A stretch of 64,000 bases of DNA from the NCBI RefSeq assembly GCF_007859765.1, contig NZ_SIHJ01000001.1, positions 2,357,311-2,421,310 of the forward strand, read 5' to 3'. A program made the position numbers and the translations under genes. This document shows positions 24,769 through 33,722 of this stretch, piece by piece (positions within the stretch are counted from its first letter, which is position 1; every line of letters starts with the position of its first letter). The stretch comes from Posidoniimonas corsicana. GTDB lineage: Bacteria; Planctomycetota; Planctomycetia; Pirellulales; Lacipirellulaceae. The notes below the pieces were generated by a model. The model saw only the letters and a list, made by a program, of their open reading frames with translations, was not told the origin of the DNA and ran no database searches.

Positions 24769-26952
24769 ATGGTGAATACTGCGCTGAGTTTCTGGACCAG
24801 GCCCGTTGTGCTCGTAATGGTCTGCCTGTCTTGCGCGTCTTCGCGCGGGCAGGGCGTATCGCTGGGCGGGTTCATTCCCTTCGTTGGCTTCGGGATGACC
24901 GACGAGGCCAAGTCGCTCGACGCGATCGACCTGGGCGACGTGCCGTTCATCTCCGACCCCGCCAACAGCCCCGGCGCGCCGCTGCTGGGCTCGGGCGCGA
25001 CGCCGTACTTTGACATCGCGCTGTTCGACTCCGGCGCCGCCACCCACATCATCACCCAGGAGGCGTTTAACGGGTTCGACATCCAGGGCGCCGGCATGCG
25101 GGGCACGAACTCGCAGATCATCGGCGGCGCTACCGGCCAGATCCTGTTAGAGATTAATGACGCCGGCGGCATCTACGCCGCCGGCCTCGGCGACCGGACC
25201 TCGGCGGGCGCCACGCTGGGGATGAACCAGAACGCGCTGCGGGGTCAGACGAGCTTCGCCACCCTCACGGCGCCCGACGAGTGGGAGCTGCCGAACATCA
25301 TCGGGCTGCCGATGGCGGCCCACCACACGGTGGTGATCCGCAACGACCAGCCGCAGATCTTCCAGCACGAGGGCCGCACGGTCCGCACCCCGCAGATCGA
25401 GTTCACCGAGCTGGGGACCGGCGCAAGCGAGGGCATCACCCGCCGCGCGCCGCTCGTGCTGCAGCCGGGCATCGGGTTCGTCCAGGGTCCGCAGTACGTG
25501 TTCAACCTCGACCTGGATGACATCCTCGGCGGCGGCGGCGAGATCAACGTGGCCAACAACCCGGCTTCGCCGTCGGTGATTCTGGACTCCAACGGCAACG
25601 GCGGCGGCATCTTCCTGGAGGTGGACCTGATCAACAACGGCCACAACCAGCAGGACAAGGCGCTGCTGTTCGACACGGGCGCCGACCTGACGGTGATCTC
25701 CGAGCAGATGGCCGTGCGGCTCGGCTTCGACCCCGTGCTCGACACGCCCGACTTCGTGCTGCAGGTGGAGGGCTCGGGCGGCGTGCAGGGCGGCGTGCCG
25801 GGGTTCTACCTGGATGAGCTCAACATCGACACCATCGGCGGCGGCTTCACGCTGACCAACGTGCCGGTGGCGGTGCTGGACGTGACCAACCCTAACAACC
25901 CGGGCAACATCATCGACGGCATCGTGGGCACCAACCTGTTCAACGGGCGGAACCTGGTGATCGACGCCAACCCGTCGATTGGCCAAGGCGGCGTGGGCCC
26001 CAGCCTGTACATCGGCGACCCGATCACGAGCCGCCACACCTGGGCGGCCGCGGCCGGACAGTGGTCGGAGCCCGCCCGCTGGGACGCCCAGGGCACGCCC
26101 GGCGAGTTGTGGGACGTGCTCATCCGGGGCGAAGCCGGCGCGGGGGTCGTCTCGGACGTGACGGCCGACCACACGGTGTTCCGCGTCACCGTCGAGGGCG
26201 ACGCCCGGCTGCGCGTGCGGTCGGCCGGTTCGCCCACGCTGACCGTGTTCCACGATATGGTGATCGGCGAGGGCGCCGCGATCGAGCTTGAGGAGGGCGC
26301 CCGCATCGACGCGGCGTTCATCAACATCGAAGGGGGCGAGCTCAGCGGCGGCGGTGAGATCGCCGTGGGCAACGGCCCGATCAACGGCGCCGTCCGCAAC
26401 CTGACGGGCACGATCGCGCCGGAGGGGACTCTCGATATTCAGGGCGACCTCGCCAACCTCGAGGAGGGCACGCTGCGGTTCGAGGTGGGCGACACGACCG
26501 ATCAGATCACCGCCACCCGGTTCGCGTTCCTGAGCGGCGAGCTCGCGGTCACCCTCACCGCCGGGTACACCCCCTCGGCGAGCGACATGTTCACCCTGAT
26601 CTCCGCCGACGAGGGCGTGGTTGGAGAGTTCGACGTGCTGAGCCTGCCGGTCGGCTACCTGTGGGACGTCCAGTACAACCCCAACAGCGTGGTGCTCGCC
26701 TACGCCGGCGTTAGCGTCGGCCTGCAGGGCGACTTCAACGGCGACGGCGCCGTCGACGCGGCGGACTACACCGTGTGGCGCGACGGGCTGGGGACCGTCT
26801 ACAGCCAGCAGGACTACAACACCTGGCGCGACAACTTCGGCGCATCGCTGGCGCAGTCCACGCCTTCCGCTTCGCAGGCCCCCACGCCGGCCTCGGCCGC
26901 GCTGCTGTCGGCGGCGCTGCTGGTGGGCGCCGGCTTCAAACGCCGCTGCTAG
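24769..26952 (+). CDS. Secreted retropepsin-like aspartic protease with dockerin-like tail
   Basis: 727 residues from the ATG at 24769 (MVNTALSFWTRPVVLVMVCLSCASSRGQG), where a signal peptide begins. Two aspartyl-protease-type motifs occur in one chain: FDSGAATHII (Asp87) and FDTGADLTVI (Asp302). Each is followed by a Gly-rich beta region, the second with IDGIVGTNLFNGR, the hydrophobic-Gly motif typical of retropepsin-like folds. Residues about 425-640 look like a beta-rich autotransporter-type or G8-like passenger region. One to two dockerin-like repeats follow (DFNGDGAVDAADYTVWRD, DYNTWRDNFG) and a hydrophobic C-terminal tail ending FKRRC. Probably an exported, surface-anchored peptidase; activity is inferred from motifs. 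Confidence 0.85.
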   Translation: MVNTALSFWTRPVVLVMVCLSCASSRGQGVSLGGFIPFVGFGMTDEAKSLDAIDLGDVPFISDPANSPGAPLLGSGATPYFDIALFDSGAATHIITQEAFNGFDIQGAGMRGTNSQIIGGATGQILLEINDAGGIYAAGLGDRTSAGATLGMNQNALRGQTSFATLTAPDEWELPNIIGLPMAAHHTVVIRNDQPQIFQHEGRTVRTPQIEFTELGTGASEGITRRAPLVLQPGIGFVQGPQYVFNLDLDDILGGGGEINVANNPASPSVILDSNGNGGGIFLEVDLINNGHNQQDKALLFDTGADLTVISEQMAVRLGFDPVLDTPDFVLQVEGSGGVQGGVPGFYLDELNIDTIGGGFTLTNVPVAVLDVTNPNNPGNIIDGIVGTNLFNGRNLVIDANPSIGQGGVGPSLYIGDPITSRHTWAAAAGQWSEPARWDAQGTPGELWDVLIRGEAGAGVVSDVTADHTVFRVTVEGDARLRVRSAGSPTLTVFHDMVIGEGAAIELEEGARIDAAFINIEGGELSGGGEIAVGNGPINGAVRNLTGTIAPEGTLDIQGDLANLEEGTLRFEVGDTTDQITATRFAFLSGELAVTLTAGYTPSASDMFTLISADEGVVGEFDVLSLPVGYLWDVQYNPNSVVLAYAGVSVGLQGDFNGDGAVDAADYTVWRDGLGTVYSQQDYNTWRDNFGASLAQSTPSASQAPTPASAALLSAALLVGAGFKRRC

Positions 26953-26968
26953 CGCAATCGCCGGGCGG

Positions 26969-27373
26969 CTAGTCGAAGCCTTCCTTCCGCATCACGGAGG
27001 TCGCGGTGAGCGTCTTGGAGCCCAGGAACTGGGGCGCCGGCAGCCAGGAGATCGCCGAGTACGGCACCGACACCGTGACGCTGATCTCGTCGCCGGACCG
27101 CGCGGTGGACGGGTTCGGCGTGACCGTGACCACCACGCCCTCCACGCCCATGCCGTCGGCGTAGACTTCGGCCGCGTCCTCAACGCCGGCTTGTGAGGCG
27201 GTCAGCATCACGGCCTCGCGGGCGCCGACGCGGGACGCGTTGGTCAGCACCTGTTGCACCATGAAGCCACGGCTCAGCTCGATCGAGCCGAGGATGAGCA
27301 GGAAGAACAGCGGCGCCACGAGGGCGAACTCGACCGCCGCGACGCCGCGGCGCTGGTTGTCATTGCGGGGCAT
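26969..27373 (-). CDS. TadE-like pilus assembly protein
   Basis: 134 residues from the ATG at 27373 (MPRNDNQRRGVAAVEFALVAPLFFLLILGSIE). The RRGVAAVEFALVAPLFF segment is the TadE/TadE-like N-terminal membrane anchor, with the conserved Glu of the pseudopilin class. The rest is a small periplasmic beta domain (VVVTVTPNPSTARSGDEISVTVSVPYS). TadE-like pseudopilins act in Flp/Tad pilus biogenesis. It lies 44 bases downstream of the TadG-like gene. No Tad ATPase or secretin genes are in the window. Confidence 0.9.
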   Translation of the reverse strand: MPRNDNQRRGVAAVEFALVAPLFFLLILGSIELSRGFMVQQVLTNASRVGAREAVMLTASQAGVEDAAEVYADGMGVEGVVVTVTPNPSTARSGDEISVTVSVPYSAISWLPAPQFLGSKTLTATSVMRKEGFD

Positions 27374-27417
27374 TTTCTCTCCCGGGGGTGTAGGTACGAG
27401 GTCGTCGCAACCGCCGC

Positions 27418-28590
27418 TCACTGGAGCAGCACAACGGGGGAGTAGACGTAAGAGCTGGTGCCGGTGACCGTGGACGGCACCACGCCGGAGGTGACCAGCG
27501 GCGCCGCCTGGATCGTGACGTGCTTCTTGTTCATCGGGCCGGTCAACTTCACGTCCATGATGCGGATGCCGTACCACTTGACGATGGTGTAGATGGCGTT
27601 GTTGCCGGGGCCGTTGACCTCGCTGAAGATCGGGATGCAGCGCGGCTGCCCCTTGATGGCGGCCAGCTCGTCCTTGCAGCCGGCGCTGATGCCGGTGTCG
27701 CCGTTGAGGTAGAGCTTGCCGTGTTCGTTAAACTCTAGCACGCCGCCGTGGTAGGACAGGTCGTCGTTGTTGACGCCGTACAGGATCTGCCGGTTAATAT
27801 CCGACGTGCTGTTGTTGCTGCTGCCGATGTCCACCGTGCCGCGGTTGCCGGGCGAGCCCGTGCCCTGCGGGTAGAGGTTCACCTCGAGCTTGCCGTCGGG
27901 ACCGGCGCTAACGGTCTTGGAGTGCTCGTTGTAGGTCCACTTGTCCTCGCCGTACCCGGCGACCCAACCGTTCCAGGTATCCAGGTCGAGCGCGAAGGGC
28001 AGGATGTCGATGTTCTGGCCGCTGTTAGTCGTCTGGAACCCACGGATGTCGCGGACGATCGCCGCGGTGGCCGAGGCCTCGAGCGACTGGCCCGTCTTGC
28101 CGAAAACCTTGGCGAAGAAGTACGGCGCCACGCCGTTCACGGTGTTGTCCCGCCGCACCTTGACCCGCACCGCGTTGAACAGGTTGGCGCCGCTCGTGTC
28201 GAGGGTGACGTTGGCGCCGTAGACGTCGCTGACGTGGCCGAAGACCAGGTCCCCCGCTGGCGAGTTGGAGTAGTTCGAGTGGAGGGCGGGCGCCTCGGTG
28301 CTCACCACGTTGCTGCCGGCGTAGCCAGCCGCGGCCAGCCGTGCGGAGCACTCCGCGGTGTCGCTGTCGGCGCCGTCGATGAGCTGCTGGCTGTAGTCCC
28401 AGCAGGCGGCCAGGGCGGCCGAGTCGGCGGTCCGCTGCAGCTCCTCCTTCACGGAGAGCATGTAACCCAGGTCGACCGCAAACGCGGCCATGCCCACCAT
28501 CACGACGGCGAACACTGCGGCGAGGATTGCGACCACGCCGCGGCGGCGTGATGCGGGGGCGTGTCGACGGTTGGTTCGTTGGTTTCTCAT
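27418..28590 (-). CDS. TadG-like pilus assembly protein
   Basis: 390 residues. The N-terminus has RRRGVVAILAAVFAVVMVGMAAFAVDLGYMLSVKEELQRTADSAALA, the classic Tad_G anchor with the QxxADSAALA motif. A long periplasmic region follows with no recognisable von Willebrand domain. The pattern (KVRRDNTVNGVAPYFFAKVFGKTGQSLEASATAAI) is common in planctomycete TadG-like proteins. It is the first gene of a pair with the TadE-like gene. Likely membrane-anchored with an extracytoplasmic body. Confidence 0.88.
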   Translation of the reverse strand: MRNQRTNRRHAPASRRRGVVAILAAVFAVVMVGMAAFAVDLGYMLSVKEELQRTADSAALAACWDYSQQLIDGADSDTAECSARLAAAGYAGSNVVSTEAPALHSNYSNSPAGDLVFGHVSDVYGANVTLDTSGANLFNAVRVKVRRDNTVNGVAPYFFAKVFGKTGQSLEASATAAIVRDIRGFQTTNSGQNIDILPFALDLDTWNGWVAGYGEDKWTYNEHSKTVSAGPDGKLEVNLYPQGTGSPGNRGTVDIGSSNNSTSDINRQILYGVNNDDLSYHGGVLEFNEHGKLYLNGDTGISAGCKDELAAIKGQPRCIPIFSEVNGPGNNAIYTIVKWYGIRIMDVKLTGPMNKKHVTIQAAPLVTSGVVPSTVTGTSSYVYSPVVLLQ

Positions 28591-28640
28591 GGCGTCGATC
28601 TAAGGGATAGAGTGAGGTGCGGGAGGGCCAGCCGGCTGTG

Positions 28641-29288
28641 CTACGGGTCCAGGCCCGTAGAGATATCGATCGGCGCGTTCAGCTCGTGGTACTGGCCGTC
28701 GGCCGTTTTCCAGACGAGCTTCTTGAGCGTCAGGGAGGAGACGCGGTTGCCGGCGAAGCCGATTCCGGACTCGGTGAGCGAGATCGCTGGAACGTAGGTG
28801 TTCAACCGCGTCTGGCTTACCGAGATGGTGTCCTTCAGCAGGCCGTTGGCCCCGAAGGTCCCGATGGACTCGGACGATCCGTCAATCACCTCAAACGAGA
28901 GCGTGCCGCCGTCGAGCGTCATCCGCTGCTTCCAGCTCACGGTCTCGCCGTCGTAGATCAGCGAGTACTTGCTGTAGCTGTTCTTGGCGTCGGCGCAGTG
29001 GTCGCCGATCCAGTGCTGCACCTGCACGCCGCCCGGGCTGAAGTCGGGGAAGCTGCCGTGGTTGACCGTCACGACGAAGAAGTTGCCGTCCAGGTGACCG
29101 GTCGGCGACATCACCATGCTGACCTGGGGCGCCGACCGGTCGGCGTCTGGTCCGCCCACCTGCAGCTCCCAGTGCTCTTCGATCATGAGCACGTCGGTGT
29201 CGGCCGCCTGCGCGGCGGGGGGCCCAGTCGCGATGAGCGCGACCATTGGGAGGAACGCGGACGCTGCGCGCAGTGTGGACCAATTCAT
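28641..29288 (-). CDS. Secreted protein of unknown function
   Basis: 215 residues with a signal peptide (MNWSTLRAASAFLPMVALIATGPPAAQAAD). The mature part is beta-rich (EEHWELQVGGPDADRSAPQVSMVMSP, FFVVTVNHGSFPDFSPGGVQVQ) and ends with KTADGQYHELNAPIDISTGLDP. No family recognised. GGGAGG lies just upstream of the start. It sits 50 bases before the TadG-like gene on the same strand and may be expressed with the Tad-like pair; similar short secreted proteins often accompany planctomycete TadE/TadG genes. Confidence 0.8.
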   Translation of the reverse strand: MNWSTLRAASAFLPMVALIATGPPAAQAADTDVLMIEEHWELQVGGPDADRSAPQVSMVMSPTGHLDGNFFVVTVNHGSFPDFSPGGVQVQHWIGDHCADAKNSYSKYSLIYDGETVSWKQRMTLDGGTLSFEVIDGSSESIGTFGANGLLKDTISVSQTRLNTYVPAISLTESGIGFAGNRVSSLTLKKLVWKTADGQYHELNAPIDISTGLDP

Positions 29289-29608
29289 GAAACGCCTCCC
29301 AGGCGCCGCACTGTGGCGGCTGCCCCCTGAATAGTGTTGCGATGAGATAGTTAGCGCCGTGCGCCGGGCAAGAGGTTGGCCGTCACGCCCCCCGCGTGGC
29401 TCAGCCTGTTAGCGCCGAACCGCCCCGGAAGAGAAGTGACGGCCCTGCCGAGAGTGCTGAAACCCATTTCTGGGTGGCCCGACTGCACTCACCTGCAATG
29501 CCTCTTGCCTAATAGAAACCGTAGCTTGCGTTTTCGCCCTAGGTCGGAAGTCTTTTACAACCCTGCGCACACCCGCCGGCGTTGGAGGGGGTGCGCCGTC
29601 CGAGCCGG
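29289..29608. other. Intergenic region
   Basis: 320 bases, no supported gene. A small hairpin ACCCA-TTTC-TGGGT (29462-29475) lies about 135 bases past the stop of the minus-strand gene at 29609 and, read on the minus strand, is followed by TTTC; at best a weak terminator. Confidence 0.35.
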
Positions 29609-30109
29609 TTAGACCGGCATGAGCGACTCGCGCTCCGCCTCCTCTAGGGCCTCGGCAGGGCGCCCGCTGTCGTCGACTGGGGAGTCGATCGCGGCGTTGT
29701 GCTTCTCGAGCACGCGGTTGAACGCGTCTGCAACATCTTGCCAGTAGTCGCCGTCGCGGAACTTGATCGGCCGCACCGGCTTGCCGTCGGCAAGGTCGTT
29801 CAGGCTGCATCGCAGGCGGTAGATCGGGCCCACGAAGCGGTTGCTGAGCTTCGAGAGATCGTACAGCACCACCGGGAGCATCAGCACCGTCACCACGAGG
29901 CCGACGGCGAGCACCTCGGCCAGCGGCGCCAACTGCCCCCAATCGGAAACCACGGTCGGGACGCCCGGCCACACGAACAGCCAACCGAGCACGGTCAGCC
30001 CGGCCACCATGCTCAGGCTCAGCACCCAGTACCGCGCGGCGCGGAACAACAACGCCCCTTGAACGGCGCGGTCGATGAAGTGCTTGCTGCGGCGTTTGAT
30101 GTCCTGCAT
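29609..30109 (-). CDS. HAMP-like membrane protein
   Basis: 166 residues with two membrane segments (about 24-48 and 66-86) and then a HAMP-like helix pair (YDLSKLSNRFVGPIYRLRCSLNDLADGKPVRPIKFRDGDYWQDVADAFNRVLEK). The C-terminus is acidic. HAMP domains relay signals across membranes, but no kinase or methyl-accepting output is attached. Such short HAMP proteins are often found beside Tad/pseudopilin genes in planctomycetes, as here. A small hairpin CAGAAG-CTTCTG (30132-30148) lies in the leader, and GGGGGA precedes the ATG. Confidence 0.8.
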   Translation of the reverse strand: MQDIKRRSKHFIDRAVQGALLFRAARYWVLSLSMVAGLTVLGWLFVWPGVPTVVSDWGQLAPLAEVLAVGLVVTVLMLPVVLYDLSKLSNRFVGPIYRLRCSLNDLADGKPVRPIKFRDGDYWQDVADAFNRVLEKHNAAIDSPVDDSGRPAEALEEAERESLMPV

Positions 30110-30355
30110 GTCGTGTCCCCCGAAGTGTGAGCAGAAGAATCCCTTCTGAAAACCTAGGCCACACGCGGACGCCGGGTCGGGCTAACCCGTATGAAGGTGC
30201 GGCGGGTCCCCGCTCGGGATGCGACGGTTGTGCCGGCTGCGCTAAGACTTGGTTAAGAAACGCCCACGCCCGTGGACACCCGATCGGACGGCTGGCTAGG
30301 TTGATCCGCTCTCGCCCGCCCAATGCTGTGACCGACTGATTCCGGGTAACCCTCG

Positions 30356-31252
30356 ATGCCTCCGCTACGTTCCTGTTTGGCGACTGCCCTGTTTGGTTGG
30401 CTGGGCCTCGCGGCGGGCGTCGCCACCGCCGACTTTGTGAACGGCGGGTTCGAGTCCGGCGACTTCAGCGGCTGGACCGTCGCCGGGCGCACAGAGAACA
30501 GCATGGTGGGTCACGACGGCGACGAGATCGTCGGCGAGGGGAGCATCTTCTCACCTGCGGTGGTCAACGTCCGCTCGGGCGACTACGCCGCGGTCGCCGT
30601 TGTGGCGGCCACGCAGGGCGCCGGAGAGCACCTCGCGCTCAGCCAGCCGGTGACCTTCACCGACGACTTCTACGAGATCGGGTTCTACATTGGGACCGAC
30701 GCGGCCGAGAACTTCGACGTGCTGCAGGCGATCGCCAGCGGCGGGCTCGGCATTTACGTCGACGGTAGCCCGCTGCCGCTGCACGTCGCCGAGCACAACC
30801 TGCAGGGCTTCGTGACGCCCGGCTCGGACCCGGTCGACTTCCGGTTGTTCGCGGCGCGGTACGAGGCGTCCGCCGGCACCCTGCCGGTGGAGCTGCGTGT
30901 GTCGGGCAGCGGCAGTTCGCGGGCCGGCATCTCGATCGACGACGCCTACGCCCTGCCGGTGAGCGAGCTCGGCTCTCTGACCGGCGACTACAACCAGGAC
31001 GGCGTGGTCGACGCGGCCGATTACACCGTGTGGCGCGACTCGCTGGGGCAGACGGGCCTGACCCCCGGGGCCGGCGCCGACGGCAGCGAGGACGGCGCCG
31101 TGGGCCCCGTCGACTACGATGTCTGGCGAGACAATTACGGCCACGCCGACGCCGCGCCGGCCGCCGGGTCTGCCGCCGCGCCCGAGCCCGCGTCGGCCGC
31201 CCTGCTGTGCGTGGCGGCCGCCCTCGTCAGGCGGATCGGACGCCGCCGTTGA
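30356..31252 (+). CDS. Secreted dockerin-like / PEP-CTERM protein
   Basis: 298 residues with a signal peptide (MPPLRSCLATALFGWLGLAAGVATADF). A carbohydrate-binding-like beta domain begins VNGGFESGDFSGWTVAGR and covers about 25-200. Dockerin-like repeats follow (DYNQDGVVDAADYTVWRD, DGAVGPVDYDVWRDNYG) and a C-terminal tail (APEPASAALLCVAAALVRRIGRRR) of the PEP-CTERM type. Likely exported and anchored at the surface. The GGFESGDFSGW start is typical of jelly-roll or PEP-CTERM domains. Function beyond sorting is unknown. Confidence 0.88.
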   Translation: MPPLRSCLATALFGWLGLAAGVATADFVNGGFESGDFSGWTVAGRTENSMVGHDGDEIVGEGSIFSPAVVNVRSGDYAAVAVVAATQGAGEHLALSQPVTFTDDFYEIGFYIGTDAAENFDVLQAIASGGLGIYVDGSPLPLHVAEHNLQGFVTPGSDPVDFRLFAARYEASAGTLPVELRVSGSGSSRAGISIDDAYALPVSELGSLTGDYNQDGVVDAADYTVWRDSLGQTGLTPGAGADGSEDGAVGPVDYDVWRDNYGHADAAPAAGSAAAPEPASAALLCVAAALVRRIGRRR

Positions 31253-31406
31253 CCACCGTTCGCCGCAGCCCAGCGGCGACTTTCTTGCAGCCTGCCGGCT
31301 GGCTACAATGGCGGCTCTCGTCTGCGGATCCTGGCCCGCACCGACTACCACCAATCGTGTCGCCCGGGCTGTCTGAGCCGCGGGCCTACAGCAGGGCGTG
31401 CTATTT

Positions 31407-33479
31407 ATGGGCTTACTCGACGGCGTTGTCTTTGTCGCGTTTATCATCACGGTCATTGCGGTAGGCCTGTACAAGAGCCGGGACGAGGACACCGAGGGTG
31501 AGAAGGGCGCGTCGGACTACTTCCTGGCTGGCCGCGGGCTGACCTGGTGGCTGGTCGGCTTCTCGCTGATCGCGGCCAACATCAGCACCGAGCAGTTCGT
31601 CGGCATGAGCGGCGAGGCGGCCGCGTGGCTCGGCATGGCGATCGCCAGCTACGAGTGGATGGCCGCCATCACCCTGGTGGTGGTGGCGTTTGTGTTCCTG
31701 CCCAAGTTCCTCAAGAGCGGCATCTACACCATCCCGGAGTTCCTGGAGTACCGCTACGGCGCGTTCTCCCGCACCTGGATGGCGATCGCCACGATGATCA
31801 TCCTGGTGGGCGTGCCCACGGCGTCGGTCATCTACTCGGGCGCCAAGGTGATCACCGGCAACTTCCAGGGGATCCTGGTCGCCGGGTACGACCTGGGCAA
31901 CATCACGGTCGGCTGCTGGATCATCGGCACGCTGGCGGCGGCCTATGTGTTCGCCGGCGGTTTGAAGGCCTGCGCCTGGGCCGACCTGATCCAGGGCGCC
32001 GCGCTGATTGTCGGCGGCTGCATCATCGCCTACCTGGCGTTCGCGCTGCTGGAGCGGACCGACCCCGAGGCGCTGCTCGCCACGTCCCGCAACGCCGAGC
32101 TGACCGTCGAGGACATCCAGGACGAGGGGGGCTGGGGGCGGTTCTGGAAGCTCAACGACGCGCCGCTGCCCGAGGGCAAGCTGCACATGAAGCGGCCGCT
32201 GGACGACCCCAAGATCCCCTGGTCCGCGTTGGTGCTCGGCCTCTGGATCCCCAACTTCTTCTACTGGGGCCTCAACCAGTACATCACGCAGCGGACGCTC
32301 GGCTCCAAGTCGCTCGCCGAGGGGCAGAAGGGCGTGGTGTTCGCCGCGATCCTGAAGCTGATCATCCCGTTCATCGTCGTGATCCCGGGCATCCTGGCGT
32401 TCAACCTGTTCAACGGCGAGCTGAAGGAAGACGCCGTTGGCCGCAACGCCACGATCCTCGCCACGCACTCGCCCGACCTGTACGCCGAGCTGAGCGACTC
32501 GGTCAAACCGGACGCCGAGCTGGCGCGCAACAAGGGCCTGGTCGCCAAGCTCGAAGGGCTGCTGGCCGCCGAGCCCGCCGATCAGCGGCTGTACAAGTTT
32601 GACGAGGACTTCGCCGAGCTGCACCCGGCCGACGCGGCCAGGATTGTGGCGTACAACCTCCAGGCCACCGGCGGCGCGAGCGGCGAAGCCCCCGGCCCGG
32701 ACGCGTCGGCGGCCGAGCTGGCCGAGGCGAGCGTCTCGTCCAGCGACACGCCCAAGGACGCCAAGATCGAGGTCGCGACCCTCTCTGCGCACGACTACGA
32801 CAACGCGTTCCCGACGCTGCTCCGCGAGCTGCTGCCGATTGGCATCGGCCTGAAGGGCTTCGTGCTGGCGGCCATCTTCGGCGCGGTGGTCAGCTCGCTG
32901 GCGTCGATGCTCAACTCGGCGTCGACGATCGCCACGATGGACATCTACAACAAGATCCGCGGCGGCGCCGCGCCGGCGGCCGAGCTGGTCCGCGCGGGCC
33001 GGTTCTTCGTGGTGCTGTTCGTGGTGATCGCCATGCTGATCGCGCCGTTCCTGGGGCACCCCAGCTTCTCCGGGATCTTCACCTTCATCCAAGAGTTCCA
33101 GGGCTTCATCTCGCCGGGCGTGCTGGCGATCTTCCTGTTCGGCCTGCTGGTGCACCGGGCGCCCCGTGAGTGCGGCATCGTCGGCCTGGTGCTCAGCCCC
33201 GTGCTGTACGGCCTGTTCAAGTTCGGCCCGATGATCCCCGGCCTGGACGGCGTCGCGGCGCTGCAGTGGATCGCCGACCGCTCGTTCCTGGACCGCATGT
33301 CGATGACCTTCCTGATCATCCTGTCGGTGCTCACCGTGATGACCCTGGTGAAGCCGCTCAGGGCGCCGGTCGAGCTGCCGGTCAACGTCGAAATGGACAT
33401 GCAGCCCAGCCGGCTGGCGCAGGTCATGGCGGTGTTCTCCGTCGGCCTGACGATCGTGCTGTACTACATCTTCTGGTAG
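31407..33479 (+). CDS. Sodium:solute symporter (SSS/SGLT family)
   Basis: 690 residues from the ATG at 31407; the GTG at 31398 lies almost on top of the AGG ribosome-binding site, so ATG is preferred. About 13-14 membrane segments, with SDYFLAGRGLTWWLVGFSLIAANISTEQFVGMSGEAA near the N-terminus and WALVLGLWIPNFFYWGLNQYITQR-type SGLT features (residues about 270-300). It couples Na+ to uptake of a sugar or similar solute. A hydrophilic loop of roughly 140 residues (about 335-470), mostly Ala/Asp/Glu-rich, interrupts the membrane core and is longer than in typical relatives. Substrate unknown. Confidence 0.92.
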   Translation: MGLLDGVVFVAFIITVIAVGLYKSRDEDTEGEKGASDYFLAGRGLTWWLVGFSLIAANISTEQFVGMSGEAAAWLGMAIASYEWMAAITLVVVAFVFLPKFLKSGIYTIPEFLEYRYGAFSRTWMAIATMIILVGVPTASVIYSGAKVITGNFQGILVAGYDLGNITVGCWIIGTLAAAYVFAGGLKACAWADLIQGAALIVGGCIIAYLAFALLERTDPEALLATSRNAELTVEDIQDEGGWGRFWKLNDAPLPEGKLHMKRPLDDPKIPWSALVLGLWIPNFFYWGLNQYITQRTLGSKSLAEGQKGVVFAAILKLIIPFIVVIPGILAFNLFNGELKEDAVGRNATILATHSPDLYAELSDSVKPDAELARNKGLVAKLEGLLAAEPADQRLYKFDEDFAELHPADAARIVAYNLQATGGASGEAPGPDASAAELAEASVSSSDTPKDAKIEVATLSAHDYDNAFPTLLRELLPIGIGLKGFVLAAIFGAVVSSLASMLNSASTIATMDIYNKIRGGAAPAAELVRAGRFFVVLFVVIAMLIAPFLGHPSFSGIFTFIQEFQGFISPGVLAIFLFGLLVHRAPRECGIVGLVLSPVLYGLFKFGPMIPGLDGVAALQWIADRSFLDRMSMTFLIILSVLTVMTLVKPLRAPVELPVNVEMDMQPSRLAQVMAVFSVGLTIVLYYIFW

Positions 33480-33604
33480 CGGTGCGCAGGGCCGGCTGAT
33501 GGTGGCGTCCCACGGCGAGCCCGCCGCGGGGCGCCCGGGCGGCGGCCCCGGTGGTCGCATGACGCCCAGCGCACCGCCACGGCCGTTTTTTCGCCAAGCT
33601 GGTA

Positions 33605-33632
33605 TTGGCAGCCTGCCCAGATACGCTAGATT
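33605..33632 (+). promoter_or_regulatory. Possible promoter for the pgs operon
   Basis: TTGGCA (33605-33610), a 16-base spacer and TAGATT (33627-33632) lie about 90 bases upstream of the pgsB ATG, in the 243-base gap after the symporter gene. Both hexamers are near consensus. Confidence 0.45.
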
Positions 33633-33722
33633 GTCCGCTCGGGACAGGGCCGCGCGCCAGGATGCGCCGGCCACAAATCTAATCGACCGGCCCTCCTGCG
33701 GCCGGCCGGGTGCAAGCATCTT

